A DNA stretch of 64,000 nucleotides from the NCBI GenBank assembly GCA_027604185.1, contig JADGKB010000005.1, positions 124,001 through 188,000 on the forward strand. The letters are read 5' to 3'. The notes under the pieces are model-generated. The model was not told the DNA's origin, did not search any database, and worked only from the letters and a program-made list of their open reading frames with translations. The stretch is from Boothiomyces macroporosus (taxonomy: Eukaryota > Chytridiomycota > Chytridiomycetes > Rhizophydiales > Terramycetaceae). Below are positions 11,264 to 22,394 of the stretch, piece after piece (position 1 is the stretch's first letter; each line of letters opens with the position of its first letter). Position numbers and translations under genes: made by a program.

Positions 11264-12794
11264 TTATCGAAGGAAGCCTTCTGAAAAGCACTTTCTAAAT
11301 TGTCTTTTCTGCAAGCACATTCCCTCCTTGCATTCCTGAGCGAAACGTGGATCATTCATTTCAATATAACTCATAGGTGTACAACGAATCTATGTTAATA
11401 AAATATACCTTATGTTGGCCAAAAAAGTCTCTATATCCGCCTTTAAGAATATAGATATCAGGATAGTTTAATTTAGGATAAAAGTCACGATTCAAGTTTC
11501 TATCTATACTTCTAAAATGAAGAGCCCTGGGCGTTAGTACTGTTGTTACATCTGTGGTGCCCTTTGGACAGAGTATTCGCAATGGAACACGATAGCCACC
11601 CTTTTGTTAGTGAGTTTGGAAAAGAATTTCCTCTCTATTTCATCTACCGTAGTGATGTTAATTGCTGACTCAATATGGCCGCCTTGGTATTCGTAGGGGT
11701 ATCGGCAGTCGATCAAATGAAACTCGTCCATCTTGTCAGAGTATTGGCCATTGATTATATTTACAAGCTAGGCTTAATAATCTATTACAGTATCGGCTGT
11801 TATCCTTCTGATCATATCCTTTCCATCTTCAATCATGCTAGGCAAAATTGGCACAGGTTGGGAAAATAAATCATCAGGAGGGGGATGCAATACATTTTGA
11901 TTCAAAGCTGCCAAGTTTTCTGCACCATTGAAAGTCATAGAACGTCGGATTTTACGAGGAGGAATGTTAGAATTAGAGTTTGATCTGCTGAGGCCTATTG
12001 CCACTCGTTCAACTTCAGGTTCATCTTCGCACTTTCTTCTAATTCCAATAGCCACCTTGCATCAGTTATCAGGGAAGCGATTTTGCAATTAAATACAAAA
12101 AAGCACGTTTGCCACTTACATCATTAACAGAACGCTGTTTTACAAGGCCAGACCCTTTCCTTTGATTCCAATGAGAAACCTTCAACCTACAGTAAGCGCA
12201 AATATTACTTGTTGAACTGGTTGAAATCCGATTTGCTTACTGGGCGAGGAGGTTTCATTTGATGCAGATTTTGGTCTTTGAACTTTAGGACAGACTTCTT
12301 CTTTGGTGAACAAAGCGGGGATTGGTTATATTCGCTACTGCTTTTGAAGGGATTTGGGGATTCTTTCGTGAGGGAGGTTTTCGAGTTTATATCCAAATCA
12401 AGCGAAAGATCTCTGAACTTAAAAGATGGGCTATATTCAGGCTTAGGATTTATTTTCTTTTCCTTGAATAACCTCGTCGCAACTTTGGGGGTATCTGGGA
12501 GAGGAGATCCAATGTTCGATGATGCCAGTGAATTCGCTGGAGAAACACTCAATATTGAAACGTCCGAAGGAGTGTCAACAGACTTTGAAAGGATGTCCAA
12601 TAAACATCTGCGAGGAGTCCTGGCATCCATACTAGGGTTAATACACGATAATACTCTTGAGCAACTAGGAGGTTTTCTTCTAATTCATGTGCCAGCATCG
12701 AAACCGGCGAATGGGAATGTAAATTATTCATCAAGTTCAATTCAGGTTTCATGGCTGCTGGGTCTGGGGTAACTGCAAAGCTTTTGTAGGACAT
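11264..12794 (-). CDS. CDC25: CDC25 dual-specificity phosphatase
   Basis: M-phase inducer phosphatase that dephosphorylates Cdk1, with a rhodanese-like catalytic domain. About 452 residues from seven exons. The N-terminus is Ser/Pro-rich and contains likely Cdk sites (SPLPDTP, SPKKK). The catalytic half has FHLIDCRYPYEYQGGHI and the active-site loop HCEYSVQRAPQMALHFRSIDR (CX5R, with Glu after Cys as in CDC25). It then has YPDIYILKGGYRDFF and, after the last intron, TPMSYIEMNDPRF. Introns are 23, 22, 64 (12056-12119), 21, 23 and 19 nt; the 64-nt one is among the longest in the window. The gene is divergent from the PINCH-like gene. Confidence 0.93.
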
Positions 12795-13004
12795 TTGATT
12801 TACTGTTATTTATCTATGTATTACTATGATCTTTTACCTTGTAATAGGTCTCACACCTAGTTGCGTTTGTGATGTAAAGAGATGAGTTTTTGTAGTAAAC
12901 AAACAATTTCTAGTTTCGGACACTGTTACTACTATTTTTCTTCGTTGTACGTGTAGTTACTTTGTGGCTTAGCATACGCGACTGAATATTTTGATATTTT
13001 TGAA

Positions 13005-14095
13005 ATGGAAACATGCAGTGTATGTAAAGAATCAATTGTTGGGACGCATATAGCTACTTTGACGGACAAGTACCACAGCGAATGTTTTCGATGTCACCAT
13101 TGCTTACAAGGTGAAATCGTGATAACAGTGAGAATTCAAAGACAATGTATTTTTCGAGGAAGAAGGGCATTTTTATTGTGAAGACGACCATGCGATGCTA
13201 TATTTGTATTTGATACTGATGTTAGAGCCAGGTGCGGAAAGTGTGCTGAAGTTATCCAAGGAAAGTGTATCAATGCATTGGACAATAAGTGGCATATTGA
13301 GCACTTTGTATGGTATAATGGCTTAATATAGTGAAAACTGCGGTAGATCGCTGGTTGGAACCAACTTTGTTCGAAAGGATGACAAACCATATTGCAAATT
13401 GTGCCCAACAGACAAGGAGCAAGCCAAACAGAAAAAGCTAGGTAATTAAAACTTATAAGAGAGGAATACACAGATTTTTGCGAGATGTGCAAACTCCCAA
13501 TTCAAGTCATACCTCTCCTCTACAAAGGGAAAAAGTACCACCCAAATCACTATCACTGTATCCAGTGCGAAGCACCGCTGGATTCCAAATCAAGGGAATT
13601 CAACGGCGATCTGTATTGTTTTACAGATTATGAAAAAATAATGTCCCAGGTCTGCCATAGCTGCAGACTGCCAATAATAGGGGTGACTGTTAGTGCATTA
13701 GGAAGGGTATATCACCCAGAGCATTTCGTATGTACTAAATGTGATAAACCATTTAACGGAACTCAATATTTTGAAGACGAAGGAAAGCCATACTGCGAAC
13801 TGCACTACAAAGAGGTAACAGGAGCACTGTGCCAGTTCTGCCGCAAGGCAGTCAAAGGAAAGAGTAAGTTGGTTTTGATTTAGTGATTTCTGCTCTTGGT
13901 TCAAAGTGGTGCGAAGCCCATTTCATGTGTATGGGTTGCTTTGCTCCATTGAATGACTTTGAGCGCAGCAAATTCATGGACTTTGACACAAAACCATTCT
14001 GCAGAAGATGCTATGACAAGTTGCCATCCGACACGAAAAGAAATACAAAGAAATATGCTGAATCTGAGAAAAAATATCTCCCAACTCCAGCGTAA
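13005..14095 (+). CDS. PINCH/LIMS-like protein with five LIM domains
   Basis: About 329 residues from six exons (introns 22, 20, 19, 20 and 20 nt), almost the same length as animal PINCH (about 325). Five consecutive LIM domains are visible, beginning CSVCKESIVG, CGKCAEVIQG, CEMCKLPIQV, CHSCRLPIIG and CQFCRKAVKG. Each has the usual second half, such as CENCGRSL, CTKCDKPF and CMGCFAPL. The tail CYDKLPSDTKRNTKKYAES resembles the PINCH C-terminal helix. PINCH forms the ILK-PINCH-parvin adhesion complex in animals; no ILK or parvin is seen here. The five-LIM layout without other domains argues against paxillin or Rho-GAP LIM proteins. Confidence 0.82.
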
Positions 14096-14121
14096 TAAAC
14101 AGATCTTGGAAAACACTCGAT

Positions 14122-15052
14122 TTATTTGTTTGCTAAATCATCGCCAACCTTGTCTAATTGTTAAAACGTAATTACAGGCCAATATTGCTTGCCATTCAAT
14201 CTTTGTTTTGGTAATTGGGAGGGCTTTTCTTAAAGCTTTAAAAGTAGCAACTGCGCTGTCAGCAAAGGCATTATTTATAGCTATCTGGAATTTAGCTTCG
14301 ACTTTTTGAATCTGCTTTACTATTTCTGATGGATCCTAGAGTTACTCAAGAACTACAACAGAAGGTAAATCGGTATCGCTTTCCTTGTGACTATTGAGCT
14401 GAACGTTTCCATCCTCGTAATAATGAATTTGTGCTTTGATTGACCCCTTCAAATTGGATTTTGAGAGTCTCCAGGAAGATCTTAATCTGCCAGCCCTTTG
14501 ATAAAATCAAAACTACCAGAAATTGTTTGGGTTGTACTTGTTTCCAACAATATGAATTACAATGTTATCTTCAGATACAAATACAGATGAGATTCCAGAA
14601 GGATAGTAGTTTGAAACATATTCCGCGACTGCTTCATCAATGGCGTTTCGAAGCTTTGTGAGTTTTTCATCAAACGTAGGTGCGTCTGCATCCGCTTTAG
14701 TAGCAGTCTAACTTAAATCGGGTGTACCTGGCGCATATGATCGACTGTGTAAGTTGAAGATGATCGAGGATCATAAACCAACGATTCACCAATGTGCGCT
14801 TCCGGAGCCACTATCAACTACTGATTAAACTATATAAACTTCATAGTCAGCATCAGGCAGTTTAATTGGGATTAACTGCACCTTGTTGTGCGCTTCAAAC
14901 GCCGGTACCAACTGCGCTATTTCCTCCTTATCGTCAACAATCCCACGGATATCTTTAGTTAAACCAATACTACCATTGTATACATCACTAACTTGCCCTG
15001 GCGGACTGTTCAACAGAAACTCTTGAATTATTTCCCCCTTGGCTGATTGCAT
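14122..15052 (-). CDS. CAP1: F-actin capping protein subunit alpha (CapZ-alpha)
   Basis: Caps barbed ends of actin filaments as a heterodimer with the beta subunit. About 274 residues from six exons (introns 22, 20, 21, 21 and 22 nt). Homology runs end to end: FLLNSPPGQVSDVYN at the N-terminus, VYDPRSSSTYTVDHMRQ in the middle, then PNNFWAGRLRSSW, the signature IHYYEDGNVQLNSHK, and the C-terminal ALRKALPITKTKIEWQAILAYKVG. The last intron (gtaattacgttttaacaattag) must be removed to obtain the conserved YKVG tail. Divergent from UBE2H, with 60 bp between the starts. Confidence 0.93.
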
Positions 15053-15112
15053 CTCTGGATTTTCCGTGACAAAAGGCGTGACTTGTAATTTTACAAACTA
15101 CCGCGAAATCTA

Positions 15113-15781
15113 ATGTCGTCCCCTAGAAGAAGAATTGAAACGGATGTAATGAAGCTGTAAGTTGCTTTTAAAACAGGTTAATGAGCGACTATGAAGTTAC
15201 GCTTGTCAATGATAATATGCAAGGTTCTTTATGATTTAATCTAGAATTCTATGTCAAATTCCAAGGGCCTGAAGACAGTAATTTACCGCTAACATTAGCT
15301 CCATTCAACGGAGGAGTCTGGAAAATACATGTAGAGCTTCCGGATCAGTATCCTTACAAATCTCCTTCAATCGGATTTATGAATAAAATATTCCACCCTA
15401 ATATCGATGAATTGTATGTATCATAGAGGTGAAGAAATGGAGCAGATTAACACTAGGAGTGGCTCTGTATGCCTGGATGTGATTAATCAGACCTGGAGTC
15501 CAATGTTTGGTAACTTACATTTTACAGTAGACATGGTAAATATATTTGGAGTTTTTCTGCCTCAGCTTTTACGCTACCCTAATCCTACAGATCCGTTAAA
15601 TGGAGAAGCCGCGGCACTGCTAATGAGAGAACCAAGCGCCTACGACACCAAGGTTCGTGAATACGTATCCAGGTACGCAACTAAAGAAGCCGCGGATGCA
15701 GCTACTCAAGAAAGTTCAGACGATGAAGTTAGCTCAATGGGGTCATTTTCAGATGATGAAACCCCAGGAATGGAATTGTAA
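15113..15781 (+). CDS. UBC8: Ubiquitin-conjugating enzyme E2 H (UBE2H/Ubc8)
   Basis: E2 enzyme of the CTLH/GID ubiquitin system; in yeast it targets gluconeogenic enzymes. About 188 residues from five exons. The sequence is close to UBE2[21 protein letters not shown], the active-site region [15 protein letters not shown] (catalytic Cys), [19 protein letters not shown], and the characteristic acidic Ser-rich tail ending in [10 protein letters not shown]. Introns are 20, 21, 43 (15414-15456) and 18 nt (15510-15527). Ubc8 works on PEPCK and FBPase in yeast, and PCK1 lies 7 kb away here, but nothing in the sequence links them. Confidence 0.95.
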
Positions 15782-15925
15782 ATCTCAAAATTACTGAATA
15801 AATTACTAACTTAAATCCATTTCCTTTACTGGAAATCTTACTCATGATTTGTGATGATTCATCAACTAGAAAATTCTAGTGGCTGTGATTGCATTAAATA
15901 GTCTAAATTTTCCTTTTCTTTGAAA

Positions 15926-16664
15926 ATGAATCTCGAAGATATTGTGACGAACCTCAGTTTCGATAGGCTGACCTCAAATCTATCACCATCTGTGAAATCG
16001 CATGTAGTTAAGGTATACTCCAACATGGCCGTAATGCTCGGGCTAGCCACTCTCGGCACTTATTTGGATATTCTCCTGGATAACTTTGCTGGTGGAATGG
16101 TCTCTACAATTGTTTCTATTGTATGTCTATGTAAGTATTCAACTAATCATAGTGGGCTTTTACTTTACCGATGAACGTATCAATCAACAACAAGCTCAGA
16201 TGTACCTGTACACTTATTCCCTGATGCAGGGGATGTCTCTTGCTCCTCTTATCTCATTCGTGGCCTATGTCGATCCTTCATTGATATTCATGGCTTTAGG
16301 TGCTACTTTTATTTTGTTTACATGCTTCTCTCTTTCAGCTCTGAACTCGTCAAGAAGAGATATGATTTATACTGCCGGATTGCTTTCAAGTTGGGTTTCA
16401 ATTTACTTGTGGATGAGCCTTATCAACTTTTTCGTTGGATCTCGAATGATGTACACTGGGGAGCTCTATCTCGGTCTGATGGTCTTTTCCCTGTTTGTGA
16501 TTTTCGATACTCAGATTATGATTGCCAAAGCAGAAGCCGGATCCAAACTGGTGTTGCGCCATTCGTTGGAATTGTTTATGGATTTCATTCAGTTGTTTGT
16601 AAAGTTAATTCAAATTTTGTTGGAGAAGAAGGAAAAGAAGAAGAGAAGAGAAAGAGACGAATAA
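15926..16664 (+). CDS. BXI1: Bax inhibitor-1 (TMBIM6-like) ER membrane protein
   Basis: About 238 residues from two exons joined over a 22-nt intron (16131-16152); human TMBIM6 has 237. Six to seven hydrophobic helices are visible, with the family features YVDPSLIFMALGATFILFTCFSL, GELYLGLMVFSLFVIFDTQIMIAKAE and the terminal FMDFIQLFVKLIQILLEKKEKKKRRERDE. The FDTQ motif with its conserved Asp is the proton/calcium-sensing signature of the family, and the Lys/Arg-rich tail is typical of BI-1. It acts as an ER calcium-leak and stress-survival factor. Confidence 0.92.
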
Positions 16665-16693
16665 ATCTGTAGTTTAATTTTTTTTGTTTTTTA

Positions 16694-17272
16694 ATGTCTG
16701 GCAGAGGAAATCCAAATCCCAACAGACCAACCAAACCATTATCAGCGGCAGATTTTCTGTCCAACCCAGCACTGCTGTCAGCTTACATTGCTGCCTATTC
16801 ATCTCTCAGCAATGCTAGACCTCCGAAACCCCCTCAAATGGCAGCTTCAACATACGATCAGATACTAGCAAAAACATTGGCTGCTTACAGTGCAAAGCCA
16901 AGACCAGTGAACACTCCTCAAATTAATAGACCTATAGTAACAGAGAAAAGATCACCAGAGGAACAGGAACATTCTCGTGTAGTAAAGCAAAGGATTGAAG
17001 AGGCTCTGACCGCAGATCATGAAAAAGTGCTCAATCCAAGTACGGAACCGTTTGTAAATAAGGAAGATATGATTAGTAGATTACTGGCATTTCATGTAGT
17101 GCAAATTCCAAGTCAGGAGAAAGAACAAGTAAAGCAGGATTATAAAGAGCTCGTCGATGGTGCTATTTCGAGGATTAATCTAATTGAACAGCTGGAACAG
17201 GCTGAAGCAAAAGATCAAAGTGAGCTGCTGGTGAAATTTGCAGAATTCTTGACCACAATGAATAAACAATAA
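16694..17272 (+). CDS. GLTSCR1/BICRA-domain protein, candidate chromatin-remodeller subunit
   Basis: 192-residue single-exon protein. A Pro/Ala/Ser-rich N-terminus is followed by a block that fits the GLTSCR domain: VLNPSTEPFVNKEDMISRLLAFHVVQIP. Animal GLTSCR1/BICRA uses this domain in the non-canonical BAF (GBAF) SWI/SNF complex, and the consensus there is PF-x-S-x-EDAxxRLLPYHVFQ. The C-terminus is a short acidic helical region. The domain match is from memory of the pattern and is good but short. Convergent with the PDH E2 gene, 48 bp apart. Confidence 0.6.
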   Translation: MSGRGNPNPNRPTKPLSAADFLSNPALLSAYIAAYSSLSNARPPKPPQMAASTYDQILAKTLAAYSAKPRPVNTPQINRPIVTEKRSPEEQEHSRVVKQRIEEALTADHEKVLNPSTEPFVNKEDMISRLLAFHVVQIPSQEKEQVKQDYKELVDGAISRINLIEQLEQAEAKDQSELLVKFAEFLTTMNKQ

Positions 17273-17320
17273 TTTAAATAGAAAGTGCGAGTTGTCATGA
17301 GGCGAAAAGCTTTTATTAAG

Positions 17321-18786
17321 TTAAAGCAACATTGTGAGTGGGTTTTCAAGGTAAGCCTTGAACTTTTGCAACCATTCAGCAGCAACAGCACCATCAACAA
17401 CACGATGATCTGGACTTAGAGTTACCTTTAGTACTTTGGTTGCTTTAAATCCTTTTTCGCTGGATGAATCTAATACAAGTTTATCTTCAATACCACCGAC
17501 TGCCAAAATAGCAGCGTGTGGAGGGTTAATTATAGCAGTAAAATGTTGAATTCCGTACATACCAAGGTTGGAGATGGTAAAAGTACCTCCTTGGTATTCT
17601 TGTGGGGCGAGTTTTCCAGCTCTGGCTCTTTCTGCCATAGATTTAACAGAGTTTGAAATAGCTGATAGTCCTTTAGTTTCTGCGCTTGCAACAATTGGGG
17701 TAATCAAGCCAGTGTCAGTAGCAACTGCAACAGCAATGTCTGCACTCTTATATCTACGATTAACAATTGTTACTCTCTGATAAAGGTTCCCTGCCATGAG
17801 CTGTTTACAGCTGGCACATCTAAAAGTGCCAAGCTGGATGCTTTGATGACAAAGTCATTGACAGATAGCTTATATTTACCGTTGGATTCTTTGTTCAATA
17901 CTTCTCGAAGCTTCAAAACCTTGTCTACATTAATTTCTTGCGTCATGTAATAGTGAGGGATTGTGGATTTAGATTCTGCGAGACGGTTAGCAATAACCTT
18001 TCTAATGTTTGATAGTGGTACATCTTCAAATGCGGCCTTTGCAGTTGGTGCTGCTGGAGTGGCAGATGCTGCTGGTTTAGGGGCAGCAGGAGCTAGAATT
18101 AACTACTATATTACCTTTGTAGTTTTCGATATCTTCCTTTACGATTCTTCCGTCAGGTCCAGTTCCTTTTACAGTGGCAAGATCGATTCCTCTTTCTGCT
18201 GCCAAGGTTTTTGCGAGTGGAGAAACAAAAATGCGTCCAGTAGATGCAGGTTGGGCTGGAGCAGGAGTTGCTGGAGTTGGTGCAGCAGTAGCAGCAGCTG
18301 GTGCTGGAGCAGCTTGTTCTTTGTTTTCAGCTGGAGCAGGGGCTGCAGCTCCAGCTGAAGGAGGTACGAAATTTTCAAATTTCGCAATATCAGCTTTATC
18401 TTCTACAAGAACACATATTGGAGTGTTGACATTAATGTCCTTTGCTCCTGCATCTACAAAGATCTTTGCGATAAAGCCTTCATCTTGGCATTCAAAGTCC
18501 ATTTGGGCTTTGTCGGTTTCGATTTCAACCAAAATATCACCAGGAGTTATTTCATCGCCAATCTTTTTGTGCCATTGCCCGATGTTACCTAAAGTCAGTC
18601 GTCGAATACCGTGGGTCATTGTAGGGGAAAGTGCAGGCATCTTGATGACGGTATGAGGAGGAAATGCTTGGTTACAAAAATGGTACCTTCAGATGAAAAC
18701 CTCTTGAAGAGATTCATTTGGTTCCTAGCCAACGGAAGTATAGCTTGAGAAAATTTGAATGCAGGCCTAACAGTCGAGATGAACAT
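17321..18786 (-). CDS. LAT1: Dihydrolipoamide acetyltransferase, E2 of pyruvate dehydrogenase
   Basis: Mitochondrial E2 core of the pyruvate dehydrogenase complex. About 460 residues from five exons (introns 20, 21, 22 and 20 nt). In order: a mitochondrial presequence (MFISTVRPAFKFSQAILP), a lipoyl domain with PPHTVIKMPALSPTM and the lipoylated Lys in EIETDKAQMDFE, and an Ala/Pro hinge. Then come the E3/E1-binding domain (VSPLAKTLAAERGIDLATVKGTGPDGRI) and the acetyltransferase domain ending in the catalytic DHRVVDGAVAAEWL. The 21-nt intron at 18589-18609 has no stop and keeps frame; removal restores MTHGNIGQW, as expected for the family. Confidence 0.96.
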
Positions 18787-18936
18787 TCTTAAAATGAGTA
18801 AAAATTAGTTGGGGCTTAGTTTTTTAATTTGTCTAAATGGGGAAAATGGAGATCCCACAACTGAAGCGATAAGAAAATCAATATAACAAAGCTAGTACCG
18901 CCTGTTAGTAGCGGATCGATTCATCTAAAAATCTTT

Positions 18937-19256
18937 TTATTTTGGAGTAGATGAAAGGAATTCATCCTTTGCCAGTCTTGAAGGAATTATATTTTGCTTG
19001 CGGACTGTCTTGGCGCTTTCCAGTAGTGACTGTGTCTTTGGACTCTGCATTCTCACTCCCCGATAAAGTCTTGATTTTGGTGTGATGGGAGTGTTTAGCG
19101 TCTTTGACTCCACCAAGATATCAGAGTCTGTCAACCTACGGTAAACAAGGCGTACTTTTTTGCATTGTCAAACGGATTAACATTTTCTTCATCTTCGATT
19201 GGGTTTGTGGACTCGTACCAGATCCCATTTGTTTCTTGCGCAGAGCTCTCAGACAT
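18937..19256 (-). CDS. Small hypothetical protein (about 99 aa)
   Basis: Two exons joined over a 20-nt intron (gtacgccttgtttaccgtag) give about 99 residues starting MSESSAQETNG. The protein is polar and contains NPFDNAKK, TPITPKSRLYRG and QSPKTQSLLESAK, with several TP/SP sites that could be proline-directed phosphorylation sites. I do not recognise a family. It starts 45 bp downstream of the SSX2IP-like gene on the same strand. It is kept as real because the frame opens exactly on a canonical short intron and both exons share the codon style of the neighbours. Confidence 0.55.
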
Positions 19257-19300
19257 TTGGTCCGATAGCAACAAATCAGATTTTCAACATTAATTCCATA

Positions 19301-20609
19301 TTACTTGAATAGCTCTTTCTTTAAACTACTGTTAGGAATGATTACCTTGGAGAGGAATAATTGGCTTGAGAATTCGCTTTTTCTGCTTTAAGCCATCTAT
19401 ATCAAGAATATTTACGTTGGTGTGGGTGGGAATGTATTCAACAAAGCCGCTGTTGCTTGTGCCCTTTTCTCTTCTTCCAGCATTGCCTTTTCTCTCTACC
19501 ATCAACTTAAATTACTAAAAGATTTGCTCTCTCCACACCCATTCTGATAGCGGCATCGGTAAAATCTTTTCGTTCTTTATCCAACTGTTCTTTCTCTCTC
19601 TTTAATTGCTCCCATTCCTCCTTTATTTCTTCGATATTTTCTTCAAAATCTGATTTGAAATCTGCTGTTGGTAGTTTAGAAGACAGAGCCATTTCCAATA
19701 ACTGTTTTTGCTCCTGAAGCTTTTGATTATTTTGATCTACATCAAACTGTGCTTACCTAATTCACTCCTCAATTGTTGGATTTCAGTGTCTGCTTTCAAC
19801 TGTTCAAAAGAGCGATCAATTAAAGCATTCAAAGTTCCGGAAACAATATCTTTGACATCTTGTGCAGGCATATGGAATAATCCTTCTGCTATTGATAAAT
19901 CAGGCGCTTTAGAAAGTAGCCTGGAGTATGAATCAAACACAATCTGTCGTAACACTGAATTTTCGTACATGATTTCCTTTTCATGCTCCTCGTAATTTGC
20001 AATCACTATATCATACATTGGTGGCTATCTTAGATTAACCTTACAATTTCTAAAGCCTGAGCTTGATATTCTCCGTTGATTACTACTGATTGGGTGGCTT
20101 TGGATCCAGATTTTTAACTTGAAAATACCTTTGGTTAGCTTGGCCAATTGTTCTCTCATTTTGATCTTTTCCGCATTGGATTTTTTCAAGTCGTGTTCAT
20201 AGTGCGTTTTACAGTATTGTAAATTCAGCTTTGATTTCTTGTTTTCCTCTTTCTGTAAAACAAGCTCCTTATTTAAAGTATTGATTTTCTTTTCCAATAA
20301 ACTTTTGATTAACAATAATTACTCATTCGCAAGGTTCAGTTGTTTGATTTCCCGTTGATTGGATGTTTGCTGCTGTTTTAATTTCCGCTAATATCAACTG
20401 ATATTTACAATCTCGTTTTCAAAAGCGGATTGCTCCTGCTCCAGAATCTTGATTCTTTCCGTTTGCTCATGGCGGTACAGTTGCTCTTTATGCTGAAGCT
20501 TCAAAAGTGAAAAAATAGTTCCTTGAATAGTTTGCTCATTTGATAAATCTAATTCCGGATATCCGATCGCTGCTAGTTCTCGATTGATGTAGTTTAAAAC
20601 TTCACTCAT
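19301..20609 (-). CDS. SSX2IP/Msd1 (ADIP-family) coiled-coil protein
   Basis: About 378 residues from nine exons (introns 21, 21, 31, 20, 20, 20, 19 and 20 nt). The N-terminal block VLNYINRELAAIGYPELDL matches the ADIP pattern (SxxYLNQELxxLGFPSL in human SSX2IP). Long coiled coils with Lys/Glu heptads follow, with a conserved-looking central part (MYDIVIANYEEHEKEIMYENSVLRQ). ADIP proteins anchor microtubules at centrosomes or spindle pole bodies (Msd1 in fission yeast, SSX2IP in animals). The C-terminus is short and polar. This gene has the highest intron density in the window. Confidence 0.7.
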
Positions 20610-20982
20610 TCAGATTAGTCCGAAACCAAGACAAAAATATTTCAAAGAATAATTTGAATTTATGCTGGTTAATAACCAGGAAATTAGCCGTCATTTATGT
20701 CATAGCACTACTTTAAATTGCTCACTGTATTCGAGATCTGTATTCCACTCGACCTCAAGATAAAATGAAATCAGTATTCAGGCAACATTAAGATGATATG
20801 AAATCAGTTTACCTCAAGATTATGCTTTATGTATGGCCCAGTTGATTAATTTAACAATCATGGAGAACGGATCAAAAACTGCATATGATTGCCAACTGCC
20901 GATCTCTAATGAGTCCTATTACCAAGTAAATTGGAGATCTATCAGAAATCATCTTTTTTTGAGGGAAAAATTTAAACTTAAA
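20610..20982. other. Divergent intergenic region with short direct repeats
   Basis: 373 bp between the SSX2IP-like and SERINC start codons. It contains the palindrome GGTTAATAACC near 20667 and, around 20751-20820, paired copies of CCTCAAGAT and ATGAAATCAGT. I cannot tie these to a known factor. No gene is supported here. Confidence 0.4.
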
Positions 20983-22370
20983 ATGGGCGGTGTGTTGTCA
21001 TCTCTTGTTACTTCCACAGCATGTTGTTTTGGAAATGCGGCTCTTTCTTGCTTTTGTAATATATGCGGCAGTAAAAGTTCGACAGCAACAAGAGTAGGTT
21101 ACGCCCTCCAATTTCTAGTTACTGCAATCTTGTCCTGGATAATGCTAACTGACTGGATGGGTAAAAAACTACGGGATATTAGCTACGGCTATCTGGATCT
21201 AAATTGCCCCAACGGACAGTGCTATGGTGTATTGGCTGTATATAGAATATGTTTTGCAACTTCAGTCTTTCATTTACTAATGTGTATCGGGATGTATGGA
21301 GTAAAATCCAGTCAGGATTGGAGATCTGGAATCCAAAATGGTTATTGGGCATTTAAATGGCTTGCCTGGGCAGGATTGATAGTGCTTGCCTTTTTCCTTC
21401 CAAATGGATTTATTATGGGATGGGGTCACTATGTTAACATGCCTGGTACTATTAGTTTAATTTAGGCGCCACTGTATTCATATTGATCCAATTAATTTTA
21501 CTTATCGACTTTGCATATTCAATCAGTGAGACTTTGTTGGGTAATAATTTCTAATGTAGCATGGTGGGAAGAGTCTGATGACCAGAGATATCTTGGACTA
21601 TTACTCGTATTAACTGGCATCAGTTATATTGCTACAATCACCATCACTGGTTTCATGTATGCTTGGTTTGGAAAAGCAGACTGTAAATTGAATCAATTCT
21701 TCATAACCTTTAATTTGATATTGATGTTACTTACCAGCGGGATTTCTATCGCCCCATTTGTGCAAGAAGTGAACCCTAAATCTGGACTGGCTCAAGCAAG
21801 TATGGTGGCTATCTATGCAACATATTTGATTGCTAGCGCATTGTCAAGTGAACCGTCTGATTCTGATGGAGGTGTGTGCAATCCAATGGTTGAGCAGGGT
21901 CAAACGCAAACGACTTCTGTGTTGATGGGTAACACTGCTTAATATTAGGCTCTCTATTTACATTCCTGGCTCTTTCCTACAGCGCTACAAGGGCTGCTGA
22001 AACTTTTACATACAGTACTGAGAGCGAACCATTGATGGGATCTCACTTGAATGCTGCTGTTGAATCTGGTGCCTTGCCAATGTCATCCCTTAATGCTCGC
22101 GAGGAAGGCAAGTACCCGCAAGATGATGAACAAGACGGAGTCCTCTACAACTACTCTTTCTTTCATTTTGTATTCCTTATTGCTGCAATGTACCTTGCGA
22201 TGCTAATTACAAATTGGGACTCTGTTGTTTTCACCAAAGATGATCTGGCAGTAGTTGGCAAAAGCATGGTAGCTGCTTGGGTTAAGGTGGTTTCATCTTG
22301 GCTAGTACTATTGATTTATTTGTGGACAGTCATTGCACCAGTCGTTTTACCAGACAGAAACTGGGATTGA
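20983..22370 (+). CDS. TMS1: SERINC/TMS1 family membrane protein
   Basis: About 442 residues from four exons (introns 20, 19 and 20 nt) with roughly ten membrane segments. Family marks are the Cys-rich N-terminus (STACCFGNAALSCFCNICGS), the early YALQFLVTAILSWIMLTDW segment, NGYWAFKWLAW, and the C-terminal YNYSFFHFVFLIAAMYLAMLITNW with AAWVKVVSSWLVLLIYLWTVIAP. SERINC proteins sit in the ER, Golgi, vacuole or plasma membrane and are linked to serine-derived lipid handling and scrambling. Convergent with eIF4E, only 24 bp apart. Alternative upstream start codons would add a short non-conserved leader. Confidence 0.94.
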
Positions 22371-22394
22371 ATATCAAATAAACCGTTTTTTATT

